Below are positions 15,479-23,844 of a stretch of 64,000 nt of DNA, piece by piece. Below the pieces are notes generated by a model. It was not told the DNA's origin. It saw nothing but the letters and a program-made list of their open reading frames with translations, and ran no database searches. This DNA comes from Colwellia sp. E2M01 (GTDB taxonomy: Bacteria > Pseudomonadota > Gammaproteobacteria > Enterobacterales > Alteromonadaceae), in NCBI RefSeq assembly GCF_018860585.1, contig NZ_JAHKPR010000043.1, positions 1 to 64,000 on the forward strand, written 5' to 3'. Every line of letters starts with the position of its first letter. Positions within the stretch are counted from its first letter, which is position 1. A program made the translations under genes and the position numbers.

Positions 15479-15856
15479 TCATTTTTTTGAGTCATAAACA
15501 TGTATAAATAGGCTAATAAAAACAAAAGAAGCAATATAAATAGGGGAACTAAGGAGTGAATAAATAACTTCAATCGAATAACCGGTAATGGGCACAATTA
15601 AATACAAAATTAAAAAAGGTACCCCCATACATAAACAGCTTAAAAAGTTAATGGTAAAAAACAGCTTTAGCATTTCAATAGCTATTTTTTGGGTAATACG
15701 TTCTTTTTCGTAATCACTTTTTGACTGGTCTAATAGGGCGTTTTTCGTTTCTTGAGAAAGGGTTATAATATTTTTTGCCCTGCTCACAAGTGACAATTTA
15801 TTAAATAAGTAAGCAATTAAAAATAGAGTTAAAATTGCTTCAATATGAGCAATCAT
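15479..15856 (-). CDS. Small membrane protein beside an arylsulfotransferase-like gene
   Basis: 125 residues with an N-terminal membrane helix (about 4-22), a charged loop with many Lys, Gln and Glu (25-60), and two close C-terminal helices (about 66-87 and 95-116), ending VYDSKK. No recognised motif. It is the third gene of a tight leftward trio (arylsulfotransferase-like, VGPGGG protein, this one) with gaps of three and eight bases, so I infer a shared task at the membrane, perhaps carrying or positioning the sulfate-transfer enzyme. That role is a guess from position. Confidence 0.65.
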   Translation of the reverse strand: MIAHIEAILTLFLIAYLFNKLSLVSRAKNIITLSQETKNALLDQSKSDYEKERITQKIAIEMLKLFFTINFLSCLCMGVPFLILYLIVPITGYSIEVIYSLLSSPIYIASFVFISLFIHVYDSKK

Positions 15857-15864
15857 TTGTTCAC

Positions 15865-16074
15865 TTACTCAGGTATATCATTATCTAAATCGTTTTCTTT
15901 TTTATAAAAAAAACGTTTAAGTGGATACCAAATAAAACCTATTAAAACAAAAAAAATTAGACTTATTAGGGCAATAAACGAACCTATAACAGATAGACCT
16001 CCTCCTGGTCCGACATATGAAAATGCGTAAAAAGGGAAGATTAGTGTGAAAAATAAAACTAGATTTCTTATCAT
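15865..16074 (-). CDS. VGPGGG-motif small membrane protein (69 aa)
   Basis: MIRNLVLFFTLIFPFYAFS looks like a signal peptide or first helix. YVGPGGGLSVIGSFIALISL follows, a glycine-rich motif leading straight into a second helix, then a short basic and acidic tail (RFFYKKENDLDNDIPE). I have seen this short YVGPG-x-G pattern in proteins next to polysaccharide genes, but know no function. It sits three bases after the arylsulfotransferase-like gene and eight before the next small membrane gene, so it is likely translated with both. Confidence 0.65.
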   Translation of the reverse strand: MIRNLVLFFTLIFPFYAFSYVGPGGGLSVIGSFIALISLIFFVLIGFIWYPLKRFFYKKENDLDNDIPE

Positions 16075-16077
16075 ATA

Positions 16078-17385
16078 TTACCTGACTTCACATTCTTGTT
16101 GTTTTTGTTGAAAAAAATTGATGTCGAATTCTTCCGAGAGGCGTTCACCACCTTCTATTATACCTGCAACAGCAGGATTATCTACAAAGTTAATATATTC
16201 CCAAACCAGTTTCTTTTGTGGTGAAATTTCTATTAACCTGCCATTCATCGCTTCCGTGAGTAGTAAATTTCCATTGTTGAGCCATTGGTGTTTACCCATG
16301 ATATTGCTATAAAATGGAATTTTATTGGTGCCAGAAAAATAATTCGTTTTTTGCCCACTTAACGCATCAATAAAGACTATATGACTTTGACCTCGCCTTC
16401 CTTTAACCGACGTATTATTATCAAAAACAGATATCGTATTACCATCTATAAAGTCAGGGTCGTGTTGTCGTGTAACCAAGCCAGTACTTATAAATTTAAT
16501 TTCTAAATTAGTAGGGTCAAATACCAATACCGTGCTGATATTTCTTAATGATACAAGCAAATCTCCGTGTGAAAAAAGTCCTTCTTTAAGGTGAGGAGGG
16601 AACTCTTCAATATCATTTAGATGGAATAAATCACCAGTAACAGAAGTATCACGGCTTTTTATAGTTGATAAATATAGTAACCCTTCATAGCCATTATCTC
16701 TCAAAAGTGAAGCGATAGAAATTTCTTTCAAAACATCACCTTTTGGAGATACTTTAAGTATAAAGTCATCTTTAAATGGTGGGATTAAATTAGGAAACCC
16801 TTCTAATTTATTTTGATACCTGATTTGACTTGGAATCCAAAAATCACCTGTTACTGATTGGTTAACTGAATGATGAGTCAATCTAGATAACTTCCATACG
16901 ACATTACCACAAATATCGACTCTAACTAATCCTAAGTTTTCAAAATTGAATAATATATCTCCGTTAGACAATAATTTTGAGCCGTGAATATGCGTTCCTG
17001 GGAGTGATTTTGGGATCATATTTTCAGGAATATGTGTTGATTCAGACCATATATCAAACCAATTTAACTGCCAAGATTTTATGGTGACGCCATGTTGATT
17101 AATAACTTTAATATTTGGGATAAACGATGTCCCCATAGAGGTTATCAATGTTAGACCCGGCTGTATTTCTGATATATTTTCAATCGTTTGTGGCTGTTTC
17201 ATTTCGTGTTTAACATAATACCAAGGAAGCTCGCCATTAAGGCTCTTTAAAACCTGCTCGGAATTATAATAAAGATAGTCGAATACACGAGAAGGAAATA
17301 AACTGAATTTATTGGAAATAATCCCTAAGCTGAAAATAATCATGATACAGCTGGCAATAAAAAATAACTTTTCAAACATTTTCAT
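16078..17385 (-). CDS. Arylsulfotransferase (ASST)-like membrane-anchored protein
   Basis: The 435-residue protein begins with a single membrane helix (FFIASCIMIIFSLGII, about residues 7-22); the rest should face the periplasm. Repeats of about 45 residues with blades like GTHIHGSKLLSNGDILFNFE, GNVVWKLSRLTHHSVN and NIMGKHQWLNNGNLLLTEAM match the beta-propeller of ASST-type enzymes, which move sulfate from a phenolic sulfate donor to an acceptor without PAPS. Several histidines in blade loops (HIHG, THHS, RQHD) could be catalytic, but I cannot assign them. First gene of the leftward trio. With the PAPS-type enzyme at 12078 the locus would have two sulfate-transfer chemistries. Confidence 0.75.
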   Translation of the reverse strand: MKMFEKLFFIASCIMIIFSLGIISNKFSLFPSRVFDYLYYNSEQVLKSLNGELPWYYVKHEMKQPQTIENISEIQPGLTLITSMGTSFIPNIKVINQHGVTIKSWQLNWFDIWSESTHIPENMIPKSLPGTHIHGSKLLSNGDILFNFENLGLVRVDICGNVVWKLSRLTHHSVNQSVTGDFWIPSQIRYQNKLEGFPNLIPPFKDDFILKVSPKGDVLKEISIASLLRDNGYEGLLYLSTIKSRDTSVTGDLFHLNDIEEFPPHLKEGLFSHGDLLVSLRNISTVLVFDPTNLEIKFISTGLVTRQHDPDFIDGNTISVFDNNTSVKGRRGQSHIVFIDALSGQKTNYFSGTNKIPFYSNIMGKHQWLNNGNLLLTEAMNGRLIEISPQKKLVWEYINFVDNPAVAGIIEGGERLSEEFDINFFQQKQQECEVR

Positions 17386-17477
17386 TTGAACTAACCCAAG
17401 TAACGCGGATAACTATGTATAAATAACTTTAAAATATGAATATAATTATTTACTTCTAGGGACTATATGATAATTAT

Positions 17478-17523
17478 AAAAAACATTCATTTAACCGCTT
17501 TTATTGGTTAAATGAATGTTTTT
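17478..17523. terminator. Strong hairpin, probable bidirectional terminator
   Basis: AACATTCATTTAACC (about 17482-17496) pairs with GGTTAAATGAATGTT (17506-17520) over a 9-base loop, flanked by A and T runs on both sides. It separates the polysaccharide locus from the regulator gene to the right. Confidence 0.75.
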
Positions 17524-17657
17524 ACATATATTGTTAGGCAATTCGATAATCGCTTGAAAAGTCCAGTAAATCGCCCATAAACAAGTATCCTGCTTGTTAT
17601 TACCAAAAACTTATCTAACTAAAGCACAGTTAACTATTAAAAAGTATTTATTGATAG
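17524..17657. other. Intergenic stretch, nothing recognised
   Basis: AT-rich with stops in every frame. It probably belongs to the decayed gene whose 3' end survives at 17658-17852. Confidence 0.3.
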
Positions 17658-17852
17658 TCCTTTTTACCGGACGTTTACGAAAAATTAGCCGATCTACTTA
17701 ATTTATTTGAAAGCAATTTTATTGATCATGTTAACGGAGGCGAATACTTTAATTTAAATAATACGCCTATTACAGCTGTTCCTAAATCCAGTATAGGAAA
17801 GTCGGCTTATCATACTGTGGAAATGTACCGTTATTTAATTGAAAACAATTGA
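17658..17852 (+). pseudogene. 3' fragment of a decayed gene
   Basis: An open stretch of 64 codons with protein-like composition but no start, preceded at once by TAG. It contains HVNGGEYFNLNNTPITAVPK and GKSAYHTVEMYRYLIENN and ends at a TGA 25 bases from the convergent regulator gene. The K-S-x-Y-H-T pattern after a glycine and aromatic turn vaguely recalls the C-terminal part of (alpha/alpha)6-barrel sugar epimerases of the AGE group, which would suit a carbohydrate locus, but this is weak. I take it as the remaining tail of a deleted gene. Confidence 0.5.
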
Positions 17853-17876
17853 TTTAATAAAAACAGAGCTCAATAT

Positions 17877-18644
17877 TTAAACACTTTCTGTTTGTAATGA
17901 AACTTGCGAATCAACTAGCTTTAATGCAGGTATAGAATAGAGCTCTCTTTTTTCATTGTTTCTACGTTTAATTTCTTCAAGTGCTTTTGATTCCACAACC
18001 TCAAATAATGAGTTAATTAACCGATTAAAATGACTATGCATGGCACTTCGGGCTTCAGAAGCATTACCTGATTTTAAAGCAGTGTATATAGCACTATGCT
18101 CTGCAAGGGTTTTCTTGTTATCACTACTACAAACACGATTATAGTCATTAACAATTTCTGGTGTTAACGATCGTAATTTCCAAAGGTTATGAACTGATAA
18201 AATCATAGCCCCATTTCTTGTAGCATTAGCTATAACTTTATGGAATTCTTCATCTGCTGCTTCAACATTTTTATCATTTTTCATAGCAACGAGAGTAGCT
18301 TTAAGCTGTTTTAGCTCTTCTGTTGTAATAGTTGTTGCGGCGATAGCGGCAACTTCACCTTCAATAAGTGCTCTAGCTTGCGTTACCTCAAAAGCATTTA
18401 ATACTTCAGTTGAATTAGTATTATTTACATCTTCAATAACATAAACGCCAGATCCAGTTTTTACTTCTATACGACCTCTTACTTCTAAGGCTATAATTGC
18501 CTCTCTAATTGTAGGTCTGCTGACATTAAATATTTCTGCAAGCTCTCTTTCTGGTGGTAACCTACTTCCAATAGAGTATTGTCCTGAGTTTATCGAAGCC
18601 TCAATACTATCAACTATTCGCCAAAACAATCTTCGGTTTCCCAT
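17877..18644 (-). CDS. GntR-family (FadR subfamily) transcriptional regulator
   Basis: The N-terminal winged helix holds GSRLPPERELAEIFNVSRPT (about residues 27-46) and IREAIIALEVRGRIEVKTGS, the standard GntR pattern. An all-helical FCD ligand domain follows from about residue 88 (ARALIEGEVAAIAATT), with metal/ligand histidines in EFHKVIANA and MHSHFNRL. The 255-aa length and the sequence resemble regulators of hexuronate use (UxuR/ExuR group). A 16-bp palindrome lies 61-76 bases upstream (18705-18720), suggesting self-control. The gene is next to a tyrosine phosphatase and a damaged TonB receptor, so it probably once governed a sugar-uptake locus. Confidence 0.88.
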   Translation of the reverse strand: MGNRRLFWRIVDSIEASINSGQYSIGSRLPPERELAEIFNVSRPTIREAIIALEVRGRIEVKTGSGVYVIEDVNNTNSTEVLNAFEVTQARALIEGEVAAIAATTITTEELKQLKATLVAMKNDKNVEAADEEFHKVIANATRNGAMILSVHNLWKLRSLTPEIVNDYNRVCSSDNKKTLAEHSAIYTALKSGNASEARSAMHSHFNRLINSLFEVVESKALEEIKRRNNEKRELYSIPALKLVDSQVSLQTESV

Positions 18645-18704
18645 TACTTATTCCTTAAAACTTTTATTGAACTTTTATACAAATAATTATACCAAAACAA
18701 TATT

Positions 18705-18720
18705 TTAATGGCACCATTAA
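18705..18720. promoter_or_regulatory. Palindromic operator candidate for the GntR/FadR regulator
   Basis: TTAATGGCACCATTAA has perfect 7-base arms around a 2-base centre. The TGG-N-CCA core resembles known FadR-subfamily operators (TGGTnnnACCA type). Confidence 0.55.
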
Positions 18721-18981
18721 CTGCTGGGTTATTAAAATTAGGTTATATTCCTAACAATACGTTAACTATTAAGATATAAATTAAAATTATTATACTGAAT
18801 AAAAAGTGTTAATAGTTAAAAATTGACTATTTTTTGAAAAGGAAATATATTCAATCACTTATATCCATGCTCGTTCGATATTTATTAAAGAATATAACAG
18901 GAGCGCCCTCCAGAAGCGAAGGTAGTTGACTAGATTCCTGCATGGCGCTCCATTACTTAACTTACTTCTATTAGTTCAACA
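18721..18981. other. Intergenic region upstream of the regulator
   Basis: AT-rich, with the expected leftward promoter for the regulator and the hairpin at 18900-18951. No gene seen. Confidence 0.4.
18900..18951 (-). terminator. GC-rich hairpin after the phosphatase gene
   Basis: GGAGCGCC (18900-18907) pairs perfectly with GGCGCTCC (18944-18951) across a 36-base loop. It lies 30 bases after the stop of the leftward gene, as a terminator would, but lacks a T-run and has a long loop, so it may be another kind of repeat. Confidence 0.45.
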
Positions 18982-20076
18982 TTAGTTTAAATAATGCTTA
19001 CGGATGTTAGCTAAGTCTTGATCTGACACATCAAGTTCTTGTTGAATGTAATTTAATACTGAGCCTGATTGAGCTTCCATATGCGCAATAGCCGCTTCAA
19101 TCATAGGGCGACGCGTACCAGCAAATACTTGCATAACTTCTGGTGGTAACTTGCTAAAAAAAGCGTACATTCTTTTTTGCTCTTCAGACATGTTTTCAGG
19201 TACATGGAACAACTCTTCAGGATCTAAGTATTGCTCTGATAATAAGTAATCTTGAATTGCTACTTCTTTATCAACACCTAACGCTGTTAAAACTAATACA
19301 CCTGCAACACCTGTTCTGTCTTTACCAGCAGTACAATGGAATAATAAGCCATCATCTGAAGTTGATAAGCGATTAAACATGGTTGTGTAATTTTCTTTTT
19401 GCGTGTCAGTTAAGCTTGGGTACATAGAAGCAAATAACATTGTGGCTTTTTCTTCGTCTAATGTTGGATCCATCAACGCTTTAGCAAATTTTTTCATATC
19501 AAGTACTTGGCCGTAATCTTTGTTTACAACTTCTACGTCACTTGCTTGCCAATTTGTTACCTCTGTTGCTCTTTCATTATTATCACGAAAATCAACAACC
19601 GTTTTTATATTTAAGTTATCAATATACTGATAATCCGTTTCAGTTAGGTTTGATAATGCACCTGAACGGAAAAGCTTACCCCATTTAACCGTTTTACCAT
19701 CAACGGTTTCATATCCACCTAATTCACGGAAATTACGACCACCTTCAAGCGGTAATAAGCGACTTGCTGCGCTATCAGCTTCGCCGTTACTAGGCATAAC
19801 AGTGAAGTATTTACGTCCTTTTTCACCTTCAGCTTTCCACTGATATTGTTCTGCTGCTGCTTTGCCTATTACTTTAGCGTCAGCGCCTGACTTATCTGAA
19901 GCCACTAATATTTCAACGTCTTGTGTTTCATTTGATGCCTGCCAGTTTAACTGATACATACCATTATTTTCGTTAAACGTAACCGTTAAGTCGCTAATGT
20001 TATTCACTGGTGGCGTTGATGTACAGCCTGCGAACGTTAATGCGAATGCTGACGCGATTATTGATAGTTTTTTCAT
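18982..20076 (-). CDS. Lipoprotein tyrosine phosphatase (Y_phosphatase3-like)
   Basis: MKKLSIIASAFALTFAGCTS is a lipoprotein signal with the lipobox F-A-G-C, so the mature 346-residue protein is attached to a membrane in the periplasm. An Ig-like domain may fill residues 25-105. The phosphatase domain starts at GGRNFRELGGYETVDGKTVK (about 112-131) and has the catalytic loop LLFHCTAGKDRTGVAGVLVL (about 244-263), with Cys as nucleophile and Arg of the C-x5-R motif. The general acid is probably in VVDFRDNNER. Periplasmic targets are unknown. It follows the TonB receptor gene by about 100 bases in the same direction, so co-expression is likely. Confidence 0.88.
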   Translation of the reverse strand: MKKLSIIASAFALTFAGCTSTPPVNNISDLTVTFNENNGMYQLNWQASNETQDVEILVASDKSGADAKVIGKAAAEQYQWKAEGEKGRKYFTVMPSNGEADSAASRLLPLEGGRNFRELGGYETVDGKTVKWGKLFRSGALSNLTETDYQYIDNLNIKTVVDFRDNNERATEVTNWQASDVEVVNKDYGQVLDMKKFAKALMDPTLDEEKATMLFASMYPSLTDTQKENYTTMFNRLSTSDDGLLFHCTAGKDRTGVAGVLVLTALGVDKEVAIQDYLLSEQYLDPEELFHVPENMSEEQKRMYAFFSKLPPEVMQVFAGTRRPMIEAAIAHMEAQSGSVLNYIQQELDVSDQDLANIRKHYLN

Positions 20077-20175
20077 GAGAATATCCTGTATTTATAATAA
20101 GAATTTTGTATTGGTTTATTTTCAGAGATAAGGCGTTAAGACTTATCTCTGAATGATGTTTTTATATTAAATTGA

Positions 20176-21309
20176 TTAGTAGTTAATGCGCACGCCAGCC
20201 ATGTAACGCTTACCGTAACGTTCAACTTGGTTTGGAGTTGCTTCAGAGCCAACATAACGAGTATCACTTAAGCGTCCTTCTAATAACCAACCTTGAATAT
20301 CGTATTCAAAGCCTAATGTTTTAGTTGATGTACTACTTTTGTAATTACCGTCTTGTAGCCAGCGTTCAACAAGCGCTAAAGGTACAGTGTTAGTTTGGCC
20401 TGTTGGTGTTTCAAGGCTTAATGCATCCATACCGCCTTCAATATCTAATACGTATTGGTTACGCAATTCATGATCGTTAAATTCACTTTCTAATAACGAT
20501 AAAAACACGCGACCAGCACCATTATCAAAACGATACTCTAACTTACCACCGAAGGCTTCATCTTCACGAGTTACTTCATAATTACGATATTCAACACTAC
20601 CTAGTTGATTATCGTTAAGCCAACCGTATTCACGGTTATCTGTAATTTGATCACGAGAATTGTTTGAGGTGTAAATCATGCCACCCCAATTTTCAGTTGA
20701 ATAAGATGCTTTAAGTGCCGTTTTACTAATATCTCCGCCACCTAAGTCTTGCTTACCAAATCCTAAATCAGCATTAAAGGCAAAACCATCAAATTTGAAT
20801 GGGTCATGTGTTTCAATATTAATAAAGCCAGAAACCGCATCGCCAGGCATATTCGGTGTAATTGCTTTGTTGGCAATTAAACGACTAGTAATAACAGAAG
20901 GGAATGAATCAAAACGAGCTACGCGGCCATTTTCAGCTCCGGGAATAACAACGCCATCAATCGCGATTGGAGAATATTTAAATGGTGCGCCACGAAAGTT
21001 AATATAACGTGCTTGACCTTGGTCACGCTCAATAGCAACACCCGGTATACGGCCTAAAGAGTCTGCTAAGTTTTGGTCAGGAAAACGACCAATAGTATCG
21101 GCAGCAATAATATCAACAAAGTTAGTCGCTTCTTTCTTTGCTTCTAAGGCAGCTTTTTGACTATCAAGAATAGGTGATGCTACAACAACAACCTCTTCTA
21201 TTGCTTGATTAGTTTCTGTAGCTTCATCAGCAAAAGCAGAAAAAGTTGTCGCTGCACTTAACGCTAATGTAATAGATATAGTTAACTTATTTTTAGGGTA
21301 ATTAAACAT
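20176..21309 (-). CDS. TonB-dependent receptor with large internal deletion
   Basis: Outer-membrane receptor of the large Xanthomonas/Caulobacter carbohydrate type, but only 377 aa instead of 800-1000. MFNYPKNKLTISITLALSAA is a signal peptide. The plug domain is intact (DTIGRFPDQNLADSLGRIPG at about 75-94; ARYINFRGAPFKYSPIAIDG). Barrel strands continue to about residue 350, then the frame passes straight to ERYGKRYMAGVRINY, the usual final strand with terminal aromatic. So about half the protein is missing without a frame break. It probably cannot form a normal barrel. The start is the ATG at 21309 with GGAAG before it; an in-frame GTG at 21321 is less likely. Confidence 0.8.
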   Translation of the reverse strand: MFNYPKNKLTISITLALSAATTFSAFADEATETNQAIEEVVVVASPILDSQKAALEAKKEATNFVDIIAADTIGRFPDQNLADSLGRIPGVAIERDQGQARYINFRGAPFKYSPIAIDGVVIPGAENGRVARFDSFPSVITSRLIANKAITPNMPGDAVSGFINIETHDPFKFDGFAFNADLGFGKQDLGGGDISKTALKASYSTENWGGMIYTSNNSRDQITDNREYGWLNDNQLGSVEYRNYEVTREDEAFGGKLEYRFDNGAGRVFLSLLESEFNDHELRNQYVLDIEGGMDALSLETPTGQTNTVPLALVERWLQDGNYKSSTSTKTLGFEYDIQGWLLEGRLSDTRYVGSEATPNQVERYGKRYMAGVRINY

Positions 21310-21388
21310 TTTTACTTCCACTAATAATGATTGGGTTAATTAGAAAACGCGGTCATTCTCTATTTAATTTATTACTGGAAAGTGACAA

Positions 21389-21416
21389 AGATATCTTTAG
21401 TGATAATTAGATATCT
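21389..21416. promoter_or_regulatory. Paired 8-bp palindromes before the TonB receptor gene
   Basis: AGATATCT occurs at 21389-21396 and again at 21409-21416. The centres are 20 bp apart, two helical turns, on the same face of the DNA and about 80-107 bases upstream of the receptor start. A possible operator. Confidence 0.4.
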
Positions 21417-21479
21417 CTAAAACATAAATATATAATTAATAAGGTTTTTTATATTTATATTTTAATAAAAAAGATTGAA

Positions 21480-22754
21480 CTAATTAGTTTTTATTAAATT
21501 TTTAGGTAATAAAATATGCTCAATATTTAACTCTAAGCGATATTTAAAGCGGCCTGTTCGAGTATCTCTTACTTGTTCAAATAAGTAATTTTGGCTTAAC
21601 TCTTCACCGAGTTGTGCGATAAAAGCTTCTTTAATTTTATTGCGATTTTGATCAACTGTTTTAGCTCTCAAACCATGGGTTTCTAATTCATTAATAGATT
21701 TGCTATGGCCATTATAGTTATTCAGTAACACTAATAATTTTTTAGCTGAATCAAAATCTGGAGTATTTACCGACGGGTTAATTAACCAACCTGAATGTAT
21801 ATCTTCTACCCTTAAATAAGCGTAATATAGGTAATAAAAAAAAGGGGTTTTAGCTAACGGTATTTCAATGTTATTTGCGCTTACTGTAAGCAAATCAATA
21901 TTAAATGAAAGTTCGCACGGCTCTTTAGCTAGCAAGTAACTTTGATCATAATTTAAATTAGGCTGTAATAATGCAGCTTTTAGTTTTTTTAGTGAAACAT
22001 CGTTAAACGCTTTGTTTTCTTGTTGTGCTTGGCATTGCTGATGATTTTTTTTAATAAACCACAATACAAACTCAGCAATATTAAGCTCTTGTTGTATGCG
22101 TTTATCATTTAAAAAATCCTCTAACACATCTTTTAACCACGCATTACCCTTTTGTAAATCGTGATAATATTTTTGTGTTAAATCAACATTCAACTTGCTA
22201 CTTAATTGATTAGCAACATCGTCATCAATATATAACTTTTTAAAGAGTAATAACCATGATTTATGCGATGCAGACTTAGGTGGCGGTAAAGAGCAAAGTA
22301 TAGAAACTGTTACAAATGAGAAAAACATACTCACCATAACAAGCACCCACCAATTAACCCTATATTCAAAGCTAACCTGCGCTAATTTAGCTTCAAGCCC
22401 AAACTGCCACGGAATATAAATAATATTTAATTGTTGTGTTTGGTTTTCCACAAACAAAGAATTAATGCTTAGATGATAATCTTCAATAATTGTAAATACA
22501 TTATCAGATTTATTTATGCTTTTACTATTTTTAAATTGTTGATTAAATTCTTTTTTTGCATAACTAAGGTAGTTTTTATCAAACATATATAATTTAAATG
22601 TTTTAGATAATATAGGTGAAAATTTTTGCTGTAATTGCTCCGATATTTCTTTTTTAATTGAATAATGACTTATTGATAAAATAGCTAAAATGAATACACA
22701 TACTGAGATAAACCAATAAACAGCAAATAATTTTTTTGTTAAAAATTTATTCAT
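21480..22754 (-). CDS. Unrecognised membrane protein with C-terminal cytoplasmic domain
   Basis: About 424 residues from the ATG at 22754 (a GTG at 22772 would add six). A first membrane helix (KLFAVYWFISVCVFILAILS), an extracytoplasmic part of about 110 residues, a second helix (WWVLVMVSMFFSFVTVSILC, about 135-155), then about 260 cytoplasmic residues. The end, TVDQNRNKIKEAFIAQLGEE followed by RFKYRLELNIEHILLPK, has the helix-then-beta-hairpin look of a winged helix, so DNA binding is possible. It lies directly after, or slightly overlapping, the periplasmic-binding-like gene upstream. I infer a sensor pair; the family is unknown to me. Confidence 0.65.
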   Translation of the reverse strand: MNKFLTKKLFAVYWFISVCVFILAILSISHYSIKKEISEQLQQKFSPILSKTFKLYMFDKNYLSYAKKEFNQQFKNSKSINKSDNVFTIIEDYHLSINSLFVENQTQQLNIIYIPWQFGLEAKLAQVSFEYRVNWWVLVMVSMFFSFVTVSILCSLPPPKSASHKSWLLLFKKLYIDDDVANQLSSKLNVDLTQKYYHDLQKGNAWLKDVLEDFLNDKRIQQELNIAEFVLWFIKKNHQQCQAQQENKAFNDVSLKKLKAALLQPNLNYDQSYLLAKEPCELSFNIDLLTVSANNIEIPLAKTPFFYYLYYAYLRVEDIHSGWLINPSVNTPDFDSAKKLLVLLNNYNGHSKSINELETHGLRAKTVDQNRNKIKEAFIAQLGEELSQNYLFEQVRDTRTGRFKYRLELNIEHILLPKNLIKTN

Positions 22755-22761
22755 AAAAGTA

Positions 22762-23664
22762 TCAATATTCACAATGTTGTGATGTTTTAAATTCTATTTC
22801 TGATTCTGAAAACAACGGGTTATATTGACTAAAAACTAACACTAATTCACAACTTAGTTCTAGAGAATAAATAGATTTAGCCATATATAACTCCCCCGTT
22901 TCTAACTGATGCCCAATGGCAATTTTATGGTAACTATCTAAATCAACAAACGAACTAAACCAATTACCACTAGGTATTAAGTCAACTTCTTTACGTTTAA
23001 ATGCATCATAAAGCGACTTATAAGTATCATAATAATTTATAGATAAGTTACTTAAATTAAAGCCTTGTTGCTTTAATGAAGCAATAGGGACTAAATATGA
23101 AGAAAAACTTTTTTGATCTTTAACTAGGCCAATCACTCTATTGGCTAAAAAGGCAGGTGTTAATTGAGCGGTATCAACATTGCTTAACCAAAACATATTC
23201 ACTGCTTGGCTAGGCAATACTTCTTGGTAAATATCATCGAGGTGAAGCACCATACCTTGCAAGCTTTCCGCTCTTGCCCAAAGTAATTGATATTGTTCTT
23301 TTAATAGCTCATCAGCAGTAAGCTCAGAACGCCCACCCCAAGTCACTTTCACCTTTGAATAGTATTTACTTACTAGCTTATTATCACAAAGCATTTCTGC
23401 AAAATTGTTCGCGTGATCAGCAATCGGTAAAAGCACATTTAAGGTTTTATGAGAAACAAGGCTATTTTCAACATCACACTGATAAAAAGTAATTTCAGAA
23501 AGAGTAGGGCTAACAGGCTTTTGCCAAAAGATAAGCGAAAGCAGTAAAACACAGAGTAAATAAGCTATGCCAACAACTAACTTATAAGTAATCTGATTAT
23601 AAGATAAAAGACTATATTTTTGCTTCACTACTTTGCATATACCACTTGCTTGCTTAAGCACCAA
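22762..23664 (-). CDS. Membrane-anchored periplasmic-binding-like protein, unknown ligand
   Basis: One N-terminal membrane helix (LVVGIAYLLCVLLLSLIFWQ, about residues 29-48) holds a periplasmic domain of about 250 residues. The part from VIGLVKDQKSFSSYLVPIAS to LYDAFKRKEVDLIPSGNWFS (about 170-235) has the order of phosphonate/phosphate-type binding proteins (PhnD-like): a loop with S-x-S before the hinge, then a G-or-K-x-V-D-x-I-P-x-G stretch. There is no ABC transporter nearby, so a sensing rather than uptake role is likely, with the next gene (21480) as output. Start codon uncertain: TTG at 23664 or GTG at 23661. Confidence 0.65.
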   Translation of the reverse strand: MVLKQASGICKVVKQKYSLLSYNQITYKLVVGIAYLLCVLLLSLIFWQKPVSPTLSEITFYQCDVENSLVSHKTLNVLLPIADHANNFAEMLCDNKLVSKYYSKVKVTWGGRSELTADELLKEQYQLLWARAESLQGMVLHLDDIYQEVLPSQAVNMFWLSNVDTAQLTPAFLANRVIGLVKDQKSFSSYLVPIASLKQQGFNLSNLSINYYDTYKSLYDAFKRKEVDLIPSGNWFSSFVDLDSYHKIAIGHQLETGELYMAKSIYSLELSCELVLVFSQYNPLFSESEIEFKTSQHCEY

Positions 23665-23812
23665 CTATAAGACAAAAAGGTGACACTTTTATGACAATAA
23701 ATAACGAGTAATAATGATAGGTGAATGACTGCTGTATATTCTGCGGTATATTACTTATCTATAATTTATGTTTTGAATATTTTACACTTAGATATTTTTA
23801 ATACAGCATAAA

Positions 23813-23844
23813 AAAACCTCTAAACATTCTTATTTAGAGGTTTT
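23813..23844 (-). terminator. Rho-independent terminator overlapping the stop of the 60-aa gene
   Basis: AAAACCTCTAAA (23813-23824) pairs with TTTAGAGGTTTT (23833-23844) over an 8-base loop. On the minus strand the stem is followed by a run of T. The stop codon of the small gene lies in the loop side of the stem. Confidence 0.8.
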
